From a virus: DNA of 47,132 bases. Below, one piece after another: positions 40,554 through 46,877 of the stretch. The stretch spans positions 1 through 47,132 of IMG/VR virus record IMGVR_UViG_3300025141_000006. One strand, given 5' to 3'. The notes beneath the pieces are model-generated. The model had not been told where the DNA came from and did not search any database. It saw only the letters and a program-made list of their open reading frames with translations. Position 1 is the stretch's first letter. Each line of letters opens with the position of its first letter. The translations under genes were made by a program, and so were the position numbers.

Positions 40554-40764
40554 ACAACCGATGGATGAGTTTCTGGCGGAGTGCAAGGCGAAGTGTGATG
40601 AGATGAGTTTCTATCCAGTAGTGTTTAATCTTCACGCCCGAACCGCAATGCCGAGGCTGGTGCGGGAGGTAGAGCGGTTGCAGCAAGAGAATGGTAACCT
40701 GCAATGTGAGGTGGATCATTACGCTAACTGTTTATTAGAAAGCGAGGCCGACGATGCAGAGTAA
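40537..40764 (+). CDS. Hypothetical coiled-coil protein, 75 aa
   Basis: Starts at 40537 (ATGACGCAG) overlapping the previous stop by 17 bases. The C-terminal half is a coiled-coil-like helix (RLVREVERLQQENGNLQCEV). It ends ADDAE in the recurring junction. Function unknown; the coiled coil suggests self-association or pairing with the next coiled-coil gene. Confidence 0.55.
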   Translation: MTQKNEQPMDEFLAECKAKCDEMSFYPVVFNLHARTAMPRLVREVERLQQENGNLQCEVDHYANCLLESEADDAE

Positions 40765-41023
40765 ACAGGAATTATACGCAGATGCGATGCGAGAAATCGC
40801 CGACCTCAAGCGGAGGTTGGGTCAGTGCCGTGAACAATGCCTAACCCTTGAAGCGGTAAACCAAGAGCAAACTAAGTCTCTGGTCTGGTGGGCAGGGGAA
40901 CGTGACCGGCTGAAAGCGGAGTGTGATCGGTTGAAAGCAGTCAAGGAGTCGCTGGAAATCGATTTGCAGGTGTATCGTGACAAGGAAAGCGAGGATAATA
41001 ATGAGCGAAATGGTAGCGAATAG
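40754..41023 (+). CDS. Hypothetical coiled-coil protein, 89 aa
   Basis: Starts at 40754 within GCCGACGATG. The whole product is a heptad-like charged helix (REIADLKRRLGQCREQCLTL and AGERDRLKAECDRLKAVKES). It resembles the 75-residue neighbour in plan. Both may be small scaffolding or inhibitor proteins. No family recognised. Confidence 0.58.
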   Translation: MQSKQELYADAMREIADLKRRLGQCREQCLTLEAVNQEQTKSLVWWAGERDRLKAECDRLKAVKESLEIDLQVYRDKESEDNNERNGSE

Positions 41024-41339
41024 TAAAGCCGTTACACCAAAAACCGCCAATAAAGATACATACCGTAAAGACTACAAAGGTGGTAGCGATTCAGTCGAGG
41101 AAATCCAGGCCAGAATTGCGATCGAGCAGCGGCATGGCGGGGAACATGATGGGTTAATACCGTTGACGTTATGCCAACTGGAGCAACGGATCGAGTTGAA
41201 CAAGGAATTGGATAGGCAGAAAGGGTTTGGAGCAGGTAAAGGTGATTTGCCCCACTCCCCGCGCAAGACCAATCAGGAGATCTTGGACGAGAAGTGGGAC
41301 AAAATCCAAGCGGAACAGGCTGAATTACATGGCGGCTAG
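41001..41339 (+). CDS. Hypothetical protein at the end of the + strand operon, 112 aa
   Basis: Starts at 41001 behind AGCGAGGATAATA and overlaps the previous gene by 23 bases. Charged and helical, with a Lys/Gly-rich segment (RQKGFGAGKGDLPHSPRKTN) that looks flexible. Its last 15 bases overlap the convergent transglycosylase-like gene on the minus strand. Function unknown. Confidence 0.58.
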   Translation: MSEMVANSKAVTPKTANKDTYRKDYKGGSDSVEEIQARIAIEQRHGGEHDGLIPLTLCQLEQRIELNKELDRQKGFGAGKGDLPHSPRKTNQEILDEKWDKIQAEQAELHGG

Positions 41340-41861
41340 CACACGTTTACTGTAATCCAATGTACTGGAATATCTCCACCCATTGGGGCCACCGAACCAA
41401 ATTCGGGCTTTCACCGAATTGTCGGCGGCGTGTCCGGTGACTTGCTGATAATGATCAGCCCAATAGCCAGTATATATGTCAAACATCGCGATCGACTGTC
41501 GTTTGTCCCACCTGTCAGACAGTTTGAATCGGCGGGGATCATCGATCAGACCGCAGATTCGATTCACATCGTCGAGGCAAATCTCTCTAATTTGGAGAAT
41601 TCCAGTAGCACCAGACTTTTGATTGTACGCGGCAGTATCACCATTGCTCTCGACCGCGATAATCCCCCGTAGGAGGTTTCGCCGGTAATCCTGTTCAGGT
41701 GATGATACAGACAGGTCAGTTCTGGTAGGTGGCCTAATATCCAACCAACCGTCGCATCCCACTCCAGCGGCCAGCATTGCGGTCGCGGTCATGCTCAATT
41801 TGAGCGGGGTTTCATAGGTTCCAGCTTTGATTTGGCTTTTGATTCTCTGTATTCTATTCAT
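41325..41861 (-). CDS. Lytic transglycosylase-like peptidoglycan-degrading protein
   Basis: A 178-residue protein with an SLT/lysozyme-like motif: GIIAVESNGDTAAYNQKSGA with the candidate catalytic E71, then TGILQIREICLDDVNRI, and an aromatic segment YWADHYQQVTG. The N-terminus (LKLSMTATAMLAAGVGC) is a short hydrophobic segment ending at C36, possibly a signal anchor or a degenerate lipobox. The start at 41861 follows AAGGGAGTTG. It lies on the opposite strand from the membrane-gene cluster at 30156-31266, next to the recombinase. It may be the endolysin or an entry-related muralytic enzyme. Confidence 0.72.
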   Translation of the reverse strand: MNRIQRIKSQIKAGTYETPLKLSMTATAMLAAGVGCDGWLDIRPPTRTDLSVSSPEQDYRRNLLRGIIAVESNGDTAAYNQKSGATGILQIREICLDDVNRICGLIDDPRRFKLSDRWDKRQSIAMFDIYTGYWADHYQQVTGHAADNSVKARIWFGGPNGWRYSSTLDYSKRVLAAM

Positions 41862-41924
41862 ATCAACAACTCCCTTATAGTTGGTGGTCATGCCTCGGCA
41901 GCTACGCACTGCGCGGGGCTGTTT

Positions 41925-42677
41925 TTATGACAGACATCGTTCGATATAGCGTGCTACCCAATGACCTCCATTACGCATCCGGTGGCCTTGCTCATTCATC
42001 ACCGCAGCAATTTGAGAGTGCGTTAGACCTTCCTGCTCCCGCATAATAGTGATGAGTGCCTGTTCTTCATCCACCTCGATCAGGCGGTTACCTTCTATGC
42101 GGTAGCCAAAAGGAGCGCGGGCAGACATGACTTCACCATTGCGTTGCCTATGCTTCATGGCGGCAGATGTGCGTTCTCGGCTGTTCTTCCGTTCAAAGGT
42201 GGACATCATCAATCGCATTGTGACAAAAGCATACCCGATCGCGGTCGAGCAGTTAATGCAATTTCCGCCTTCATCACTTAAATGGAGGGTAATCTCATTC
42301 TCCCCCCATTCCTCTATCGTCATTAATCCATCAGGTGTGTCGCGAAATAGCCGATCCAGCTTCTGGACACATACATGGTCTGCTGATCCATTATTGAGCA
42401 TTTCGATCAACTGCTCTCCACCCGGGCGATCAGCCAGCCATGTACCAGCGCTGATATGTGGCTCTCGCACCACATGCATCACCGTCAATCCAGCCATAGT
42501 GCAGTACCGGCGGCAGGATTCCTCCTGCACGTTCAGTGATGCGACAATGTCATCGGATTGGTGTACATCACATTTTTTGCAGAAATACTTGCCCTCTCCG
42601 GTGTGCGTCGTAGGCTTCTTACAGGCATTACAACGCACAACACGGGGGCTGTATCTGAGGTAGAGGATGGTATTCAT
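41925..42677 (-). CDS. Serine recombinase (resolvase/invertase family) with inserted zinc ribbon
   Basis: A 250-residue site-specific recombinase. The first strand and nucleophile are ILYLRYS (S10). A four-cysteine zinc ribbon (C16, C19, C33, C36: CNAC and CKKC) is inserted directly after, and the usual SLNVQEESCRRYC segment follows at about 47. The KLDRLFRD motif (106-113), the long helix FERKNSRERTSAAMKHR, and the G-Y-R-I-E-G linker are present, then a short helix-turn-helix (LTHSQIAAVMNEQGHRM). The C-terminus is compact compared with large serine integrases. It may act as an integrase, resolvase or inversion enzyme. AAGGGG precedes its ATG. Confidence 0.85.
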   Translation of the reverse strand: MNTILYLRYSPRVVRCNACKKPTTHTGEGKYFCKKCDVHQSDDIVASLNVQEESCRRYCTMAGLTVMHVVREPHISAGTWLADRPGGEQLIEMLNNGSADHVCVQKLDRLFRDTPDGLMTIEEWGENEITLHLSDEGGNCINCSTAIGYAFVTMRLMMSTFERKNSRERTSAAMKHRQRNGEVMSARAPFGYRIEGNRLIEVDEEQALITIMREQEGLTHSQIAAVMNEQGHRMRNGGHWVARYIERCLS

Positions 42678-42685
42678 ATTACCCC

Positions 42686-42886
42686 TTAAAGATTAATCGT
42701 CGCGGTTTTAATTACTCGTCCACAGTTAGTTTCAATTGTACTGATCGGCCCATTAACTGCTATAACCTCACCACTTAGGGGTTTGGTGGCTTTGAACCAA
42801 CTTAGCGTGAGTTCGTTGAAATAATCACTAGGACAGGCGAAGTTTTCGACAAGGTCACCTATTTTTATTCCATAAACGAAATACAT
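42686..42886 (-). CDS. Hypothetical protein, 66 aa
   Basis: Starts at 42886 behind the shared GAACAAAAGGAG leader. Product MYFVYGIKIGDLVENFACPS then a strand-rich end (SGEVIAVNGPISTIETNCGR), an SH3-like small barrel pattern. Function unknown. It lies between the ribbon-helix-helix gene and the recombinase in the same operon. Confidence 0.6.
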   Translation of the reverse strand: MYFVYGIKIGDLVENFACPSDYFNELTLSWFKATKPLSGEVIAVNGPISTIETNCGRVIKTATINL

Positions 42887-42914
42887 ATATTTATCTCCTT
42901 TTGTTCGATCAACT

Positions 42915-43082
42915 CTATTTTAACTTCCTCTCGATCAATTCACGCACCCAAGCCGATACACTGCCACGGTGTTTGGTATTCAGCGCGGCAGCCTGTACCA
43001 GCCGGTGCAACTCATCATCTATATAGACGACCACCTTGCCGGTGTTTTTTGGGGTTTCCGGTCGTCCAGCCTTTTTAACCAT
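42915..43082 (-). CDS. Ribbon-helix-helix DNA-binding protein, 55 aa
   Basis: A 55-residue protein beginning MVKKAGRPETPKNTGK, with the ribbon strand KVVVYIDDELHRLVQAAAL and two helices ending in SAWVRELIERKLK, the CopG/Arc-like fold. The start at 43082 follows GGAGGGTATC and overlaps the previous gene by 8 bases. RHH proteins repress transcription or serve as antitoxins. In a small operon with a recombinase it may be the phage repressor; the operator is not identified. Confidence 0.78.
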   Translation of the reverse strand: MVKKAGRPETPKNTGKVVVYIDDELHRLVQAAALNTKHRGSVSAWVRELIERKLK

Positions 43083-43251
43083 GTCTGATACCCTCCGAAT
43101 CCCACCATTCGAGCGGTGGATAAGGCCACTGAGTGGCGATTTGGTATTTGATTTTATCCCCAACAGGGACTTTGATAACGTAGTACGGCCTGTCATGCTT
43201 CATTTCAAGTTCATGGGCGAGCCTGATCGCGGATTGGAGTTCATGGATCAT
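43075..43251 (-). CDS. Hypothetical protein, 58 aa
   Basis: A short gene coupled by ATGA to the one before (start at 43251) and overlapping the ribbon-helix-helix start. Product: a charged helix (MIHELQSAIRLAHELEMKH), a strand pair (PYYVIKVPVGDKIKYQIA) and an aromatic end (WPYPPLEWWDSEG). Unknown family. The seamless chain of overlaps argues that it is translated. Confidence 0.62.
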   Translation of the reverse strand: MIHELQSAIRLAHELEMKHDRPYYVIKVPVGDKIKYQIATQWPYPPLEWWDSEGIRHG

Positions 43252-43451
43252 TTGGTGGCTCCCGCTAATTCATGCTTGATATGAATTATTGCAAGCTCGT
43301 TTTCAGACGGCGACAATTCATCAAGGTATTCACCTTCTTTTAATCGGTCAGATATACATTCCATTGCCCATTTCTCATCAACAGAATAACAGTTAGAAAC
43401 GTCAAACACTTCATGGGCTACCCAAAGGCGTTCATCAAAGTTACCTTTCAT
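43248..43451 (-). CDS. Hypothetical acidic protein, 67 aa
   Basis: First gene of the minus-strand operon, starting MKGNFDERLWVAHEVF at 43451 behind AAAAGGAGAATTGAG. Soluble, acidic and helical. The start is about 45 bases downstream of the promoter -10 box. First-gene position suggests an early regulatory or host-takeover protein; no motif supports a specific role. Confidence 0.62.
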   Translation of the reverse strand: MKGNFDERLWVAHEVFDVSNCYSVDEKWAMECISDRLKEGEYLDELSPSENELAIIHIKHELAGATK

Positions 43452-43495
43452 CTCAATTCTCCTTTTGTTCAAGTCCAATGTTCGATACCAGAGGT

Positions 43496-43524
43496 ATTGT
43501 ACATTATGTATATTATGTTGTCAA
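43496..43524 (-). promoter_or_regulatory. Sigma70-type promoter of the minus-strand operon
   Basis: Read on the minus strand: TTGACA (43524-43519), 17-base spacer, TACAAT (43501-43496), then a leader containing GAACAAAAGGAG. Boxes and leader match the + strand promoter at 31395. Confidence 0.8.
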
Positions 43525-43552
43525 GGGGATTGAGAGTGAGTGAGAGGTGATT

Positions 43553-43810
43553 TTACTTCTTTTTGCGGGGGATGACCTTGCGGCGGCGTTGCGGATCGCG
43601 GATCAGGTATTCGGTGAGGCGATCGATCAGGATAGTCTGGACATTCTTGGCATGCTCCAGATTAGGTGGATGCGGATCAGCGACAATAACCTGACCATCA
43701 ATCACCACCAGTACTGCATAGCTACTATCACCAAACCGATCCACTCTCACGATCTGGGCGATGCGTTCGCGTAATTCGTCTGACGTTATGGTCGAAGTTT
43801 GATTCAGCAT
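43553..43810 (-). CDS. Hypothetical protein, 85 aa
   Basis: A small protein starting MLNQTSTITSDELRERIAQ, with a strand-rich middle (YAVLVVIDGQVIVADPHPPN) and a basic tail (RRRKVIPRKKK), which suggests nucleic-acid binding. Its own promoter lies at 43863-43891. The 5-prime end of the coding sequence carries one copy of a 22-bp direct repeat, the other copy being in the leader. Function unknown. Confidence 0.6.
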   Translation of the reverse strand: MLNQTSTITSDELRERIAQIVRVDRFGDSSYAVLVVIDGQVIVADPHPPNLEHAKNVQTILIDRLTEYLIRDPQRRRKVIPRKKK

Positions 43811-43843
43811 AACAAATACCCTCTGACGTTATGGTCGAAGTTT
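43779..43843. repeat. 22-bp exact direct repeat flanking a start codon
   Basis: The same 22 bases occur at 43779-43800 and 43822-43843, 43 bases apart. One copy encodes the first residues of the 43553 gene and the other lies in its leader. The spacing is not a multiple of three. It may be an operator pair, a site for autoregulation or a slipped duplication. Confidence 0.8.
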
Positions 43844-43862
43844 ATTTAGACGCAACAGGGGT

Positions 43863-43891
43863 ATTATAACATATTTTCCCAATGTTGTCGA
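43863..43891 (-). promoter_or_regulatory. Sigma70-type promoter for the 43553 gene
   Basis: Minus-strand TCGACA (43891-43886), 17-base spacer, perfect TATAAT (43868-43863). It stands about 50 bases upstream of the start codon at 43810. Confidence 0.72.
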
Positions 43892-43909
43892 TGGCGATAA
43901 AAAACATTT

Positions 43910-43970
43910 GCGGACAATTTTCGTCCGGAATGGCCGGCCTTCCGGAGTTTTTCTATCGGGAATTGTCCGC
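43910..43970. repeat. Nested inverted repeats in the divergent intergenic region
   Basis: Outer arms GCGGACAATT (43910-43919) and AATTGTCCGC (43961-43970). Inner perfect hairpin arms TCCGGAA (43924-43930) and TTCCGGA (43940-43946) flank GGCCGGCC, followed by TTTTT. The region lies between divergent genes (minus 43553, plus 44081). It may act as a cruciform operator, bidirectional terminator or binding site. Confidence 0.65.
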
Positions 43971-44004
43971 CCGAAAATAAATTTATTTTTATTTCAGAAT
44001 TAAT

Positions 44005-44033
44005 TTGACGCGCTCGATATTATGGTGTATATG
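44005..44033 (+). promoter_or_regulatory. Possible weak promoter of the 44081 cassette
   Basis: TTGACG (44005-44010), 17-base spacer and TATATG (44028-44033) in a very AT-rich stretch; several alternative -10 boxes (TATAGT, TATATT) follow. A promoter is expected here from the divergent layout. Confidence 0.4.
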
Positions 44034-44080
44034 TATAGTGTGTATATTGTATATTAATCACGAACAATGGGAGAAAAATT

Positions 44081-44281
44081 ATGTTTCGAGCGTACACACG
44101 AACAACGGCATTTATCAATCCAGATAAATTGACAACCCGTAAACGAAACGACAAACCACGCGCTTGGAATGGCTGGTTTTTTGTTTATACAGTTTTCGGT
44201 TTGATGGAAGTTTGGATTGAGAACGGACGCGTTAATTTGAATGAATGCAAACCAACTATCTTTATCAGTAAGGCGGGATAA
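44081..44281 (+). CDS. Hypothetical protein, 66 aa
   Basis: First gene of the divergent cassette, starting MFRAYTRTTAFINPDKLTTR at 44081 behind GGAGAAAAATT. A short strand-rich protein with aromatic residues (AWNGWFFVYTVFGLMEVWIE). Unknown family. The cassette has a composition distinct from the virion genes, suggesting separate acquisition. Confidence 0.6.
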   Translation: MFRAYTRTTAFINPDKLTTRKRNDKPRAWNGWFFVYTVFGLMEVWIENGRVNLNECKPTIFISKAG

Positions 44282-44284
44282 ATT

Positions 44285-44485
44285 ATGTGCGTGAAATTGT
44301 ATCAAGAAAAAAATAAAGAGGAAAGCGCAGATTGTTATTGTTGCGGCCATGCGTTTTATGTCGGTGAACGGATTATTATCGATGATAGTGCCAGGTCATT
44401 TTGCAATTGTCAATGCGCTTACGCCTATCATGGCAATCCAATAACAATTAATGAAAATCGGGGGTCCATTCTATGCGCGAAATAG
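44285..44485 (+). CDS. Small zinc-binding protein, 66 aa
   Basis: Starts at 44285, three bases after the previous stop. It has CYCC (about 17-20) and CNCQC (about 40-44) cysteine clusters with strands between, resembling a zinc knuckle. It overlaps the next gene by 13 bases, so they are co-expressed. Function unknown. Confidence 0.62.
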   Translation: MCVKLYQEKNKEESADCYCCGHAFYVGERIIIDDSARSFCNCQCAYAYHGNPITINENRGSILCAK

Positions 44486-45198
44486 GATATATATTGTGGT
44501 CCGGAAAATCAAAATTTGATCGCAAGCCGATTGTCGTAATTGCGACGATGAAAAGCCGTAACAAAAAAACTGGCGACATGGTCCAGTGTTACATTATCCG
44601 ATCGGATATCGATCCAGTATCGGCCATTCAAACCGGCGACAATTGGAGTATCTGTGGTGATTGCGACATACCCTGTTATGTTGAAGTTGGAAAATCAATT
44701 TACACGGTCTATCAAGCCTTAAAGCGTGGACGATATCCGGTTGCCGATGTTTCGGCTTATAAATTAATGGCCGACCGACATGTGAGAATTGGCGCGTACG
44801 GAGATCCTGCCGCTGCGCCGATAAATGTTTGGCGCAATTTGATTAGATTTGCGGCAGGATGGACAGGGTATACGCACCAGTGGCGCAAACCGTCAGTACA
44901 AGCTTATAAAGCTTTCCTAATGGCATCGGTCGACGGCCAGGATAGTATCGAGCATGCCACTAAACTAGGCTGGCGCGCGTTCAAGGTGCGATACCCAGGC
45001 GAACAGGTTACAGATTTAAATACGATCGCCTGTTTGAACAGTACAAAAAAACTAGAATGCATTGATTGCCGATTGTGTGATGGAACGGCTTTCGGCAAAC
45101 ATCCAAGCGCTGCGCATATCTTCATTGACGCGCATGGTGGAGCGGCTGTAATGAAGCAAGTAAACAAGAGCGTAGAATTGACAATTGCAAACACCTAA
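44473..45198 (+). CDS. Phage protein of a conserved uncharacterised family (DUF7227-like)
   Basis: A 241-residue protein with recognisable segments: IGYILWSGKSKFDRKPIVVIA, WSICGDCDIPCYVEVGKSIY, VRIGAYGDPAAAPINVWRNL, GWTGYTHQW, LMASVDGQDSIEHATKLGW. I recall the same landmarks in an uncharacterised family of phage proteins. Cysteines in CGDCDIPC and in CIDCRLCDG could coordinate metal. The enzymatic role is unknown. The name DUF7227 is from memory and should be checked. Confidence 0.65.
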   Translation: MREIGYILWSGKSKFDRKPIVVIATMKSRNKKTGDMVQCYIIRSDIDPVSAIQTGDNWSICGDCDIPCYVEVGKSIYTVYQALKRGRYPVADVSAYKLMADRHVRIGAYGDPAAAPINVWRNLIRFAAGWTGYTHQWRKPSVQAYKAFLMASVDGQDSIEHATKLGWRAFKVRYPGEQVTDLNTIACLNSTKKLECIDCRLCDGTAFGKHPSAAHIFIDAHGGAAVMKQVNKSVELTIANT

Positions 45199-45213
45199 TC
45201 AGGAGCGAATACA

Positions 45214-45417
45214 ATGCCGAAAATTAAAAGACTCAAACCGAAATACCAGGATCTTTGTATTGAATCTTTGGCAACCGATTCAAGACTTGGATATTGCCGA
45301 TACTGTGGATGTGAACATGAAAATTGCGACCCTGATCAGCGTGATACCAAATGCGAGGAATGCGGGAAACAAGGTGTGTGTGGTCCGGAACATTTAATTG
45401 AAACATACGCTTTATAG
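45214..45417 (+). CDS. Small cysteine-rich zinc protein, 67 aa
   Basis: Starts MPKIKRLKPKYQDLCIES at 45214 behind AGGAGCG. It contains CRYCGCEHENC and CEECGKQGVC clusters, consistent with one or two zinc sites. Last gene of the cassette; a terminator follows. Function unknown. Confidence 0.62.
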   Translation: MPKIKRLKPKYQDLCIESLATDSRLGYCRYCGCEHENCDPDQRDTKCEECGKQGVCGPEHLIETYAL

Positions 45418-45441
45418 GATCAATCCTAATCAATTTAATCA

Positions 45442-45471
45442 AGCCGCATGATATATCATGCGGCTTTTTTA
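45442..45471 (+). terminator. Perfect palindromic rho-independent terminator
   Basis: AGCCGCATGATA (45442-45453) followed by its exact complement (45454-45465) and T-rich TTTTTATT. It closes the 44081-45417 cassette. Confidence 0.9.
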
Positions 45472-45575
45472 TTGCGCGTCCGATGCGCCACTACAGCGCT
45501 TTATAGCCAGGATAATGAAACCCCTGCCCGAATTGTATGATGATCGTGAAATCTTTCACAATGTCCGAAATATAA

Positions 45576-45610
45576 GCCTATCTTCATTCTAAGCCTATAA
45601 ACGCCTATAA
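45576..45610 (+). repeat. GCCTAT iteron-like repeats
   Basis: GCCTAT at 45576-45581 and GCCTATAA at 45593-45600 and 45603-45610. The last two are in tandem, 10 bases apart, the helical pitch expected for a protein binding the same face of DNA. They precede the CCTG tract. Confidence 0.5.
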
Positions 45611-45640
45611 CATGCCGACCTGTCGGATAGCATGTACTGT

Positions 45641-45915
<275 letters not shown>

Positions 45916-46147
45916 CCATAGCGCGATTCTAGGGCCGGAATCCGGTGATCGTTTCGCGATGGGACTCCTAGTCGCTAAAACAATAAATCCCAACAAAAAA
46001 CAATTTTCATCCAACAAACCCGCGTCCCATATATGGTTCCATATAACGCCAAAAAAAAAATTGGGGAGGTAATTTTGAGAAAAACATTACTACGACAGAT
46101 CGGGTCACACCCTTGTCATTTCATCATCACTTATATACACTCAATAC

Positions 46148-46684
46148 ATGCCTAAAAAGAAGGTCAAATCGACGATGAGTGATGAGGACAAGCGGTTGAT
46201 CAATCTTGCTAGTCGCGGGGAGCTTGGGCCGGTCAAGCACATTCAGAATCAGGAGATTAAGAAGAGCGTGAAGGATTTGAAGCAATCTGCGATTGACATC
46301 CGCGCTCACGTTCTGGAGTTTTTGCGTGAGACGGGTGATTTCGGTAATGAGTTGGAGCAGATGCGGATTTTGGCTGAGGAGTTTGCGGATTCGGATGACC
46401 CGAGGACGGCGAGGAAGGCGGCGATTATATACAAGGAGATCGCGAAGATTAAGGCGAGTTGTCTGCGGGACTTTACGGCGTTTGCGGTTGAGGAGGCACA
46501 TCACGGGGTGAATGTGCAGATCAACCAGCAGATGGAGGGTAGTGGTAGTCGGAGGAATGAGATCAGTGCTGAGAAGCGGGCTATGTTGGATAAGTGGGAG
46601 AGTGAGATAGAGGTTCGTGAGGCTAAGTTTTTAGAGGCAGAGGTGGTTGAAAAGGACAAGGAGACTGAGGATGAGCAAACCTGA
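46148..46684 (+). CDS. Probable small terminase subunit
   Basis: A 178-residue helical, charged protein located just before the large terminase, the normal place for the DNA-recognition subunit. It has a basic N-terminus, central helices (IKKSVKDLKQSAIDIRAHVLEFL, ARKAAIIYKEIAKIKASCLR) and an acidic coiled-coil C-terminus. No helix-turn-helix is obvious. The start at 46148 lacks a good Shine-Dalgarno; the in-frame ATG at 46175 (after TCGACG) is an alternative. Assigned by position and shape. Confidence 0.55.
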   Translation: MPKKKVKSTMSDEDKRLINLASRGELGPVKHIQNQEIKKSVKDLKQSAIDIRAHVLEFLRETGDFGNELEQMRILAEEFADSDDPRTARKAAIIYKEIAKIKASCLRDFTAFAVEEAHHGVNVQINQQMEGSGSRRNEISAEKRAMLDKWESEIEVREAKFLEAEVVEKDKETEDEQT

Positions 46685-46877
46685 CGACACGTTGATCCGC
46701 GAGGTTTTAGCGAATCAGCAGGAGATTCACGACTTGAAGATGCGGTTGCGGTCGGCGTTACGGGTAAAGGAAAAGTTCGCGATCCATTGCAACAATTTGC
46801 AATTACAATTAGACGAATTAAGGCTCAAGGATGAACCTGTTAACAACGAAGACCAAGCCGCTTCAAATCCCGCTTAA
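46671..46877 (+). CDS. Small coiled-coil protein between terminase genes
   Basis: A 68-residue protein starting MSKPDDTLIREVLANQQEIH at 46671 behind AAGGAGACTG. It overlaps the preceding gene by 14 bases and the large terminase start by 47 bases. Predicted as one long helix (DLKMRLRSALRVKEKFAIH then NNLQLQLDELRLK) with an acidic end. It may assist terminase assembly. Unknown family. Confidence 0.6.
   Translation: MSKPDDTLIREVLANQQEIHDLKMRLRSALRVKEKFAIHCNNLQLQLDELRLKDEPVNNEDQAASNPA

Noticed and set aside
41893-41926. Terminator for + strand read-through (hairpin followed by TTTTT)
   Set aside because: The stem CAGC...GCTG is interrupted and lies beyond the convergent transglycosylase gene; evidence is too weak to list as a feature.
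42127-42663. A + strand open frame opposite the serine recombinase
   Set aside because: The minus-strand product has all serine recombinase motifs and a ribosome binding site.
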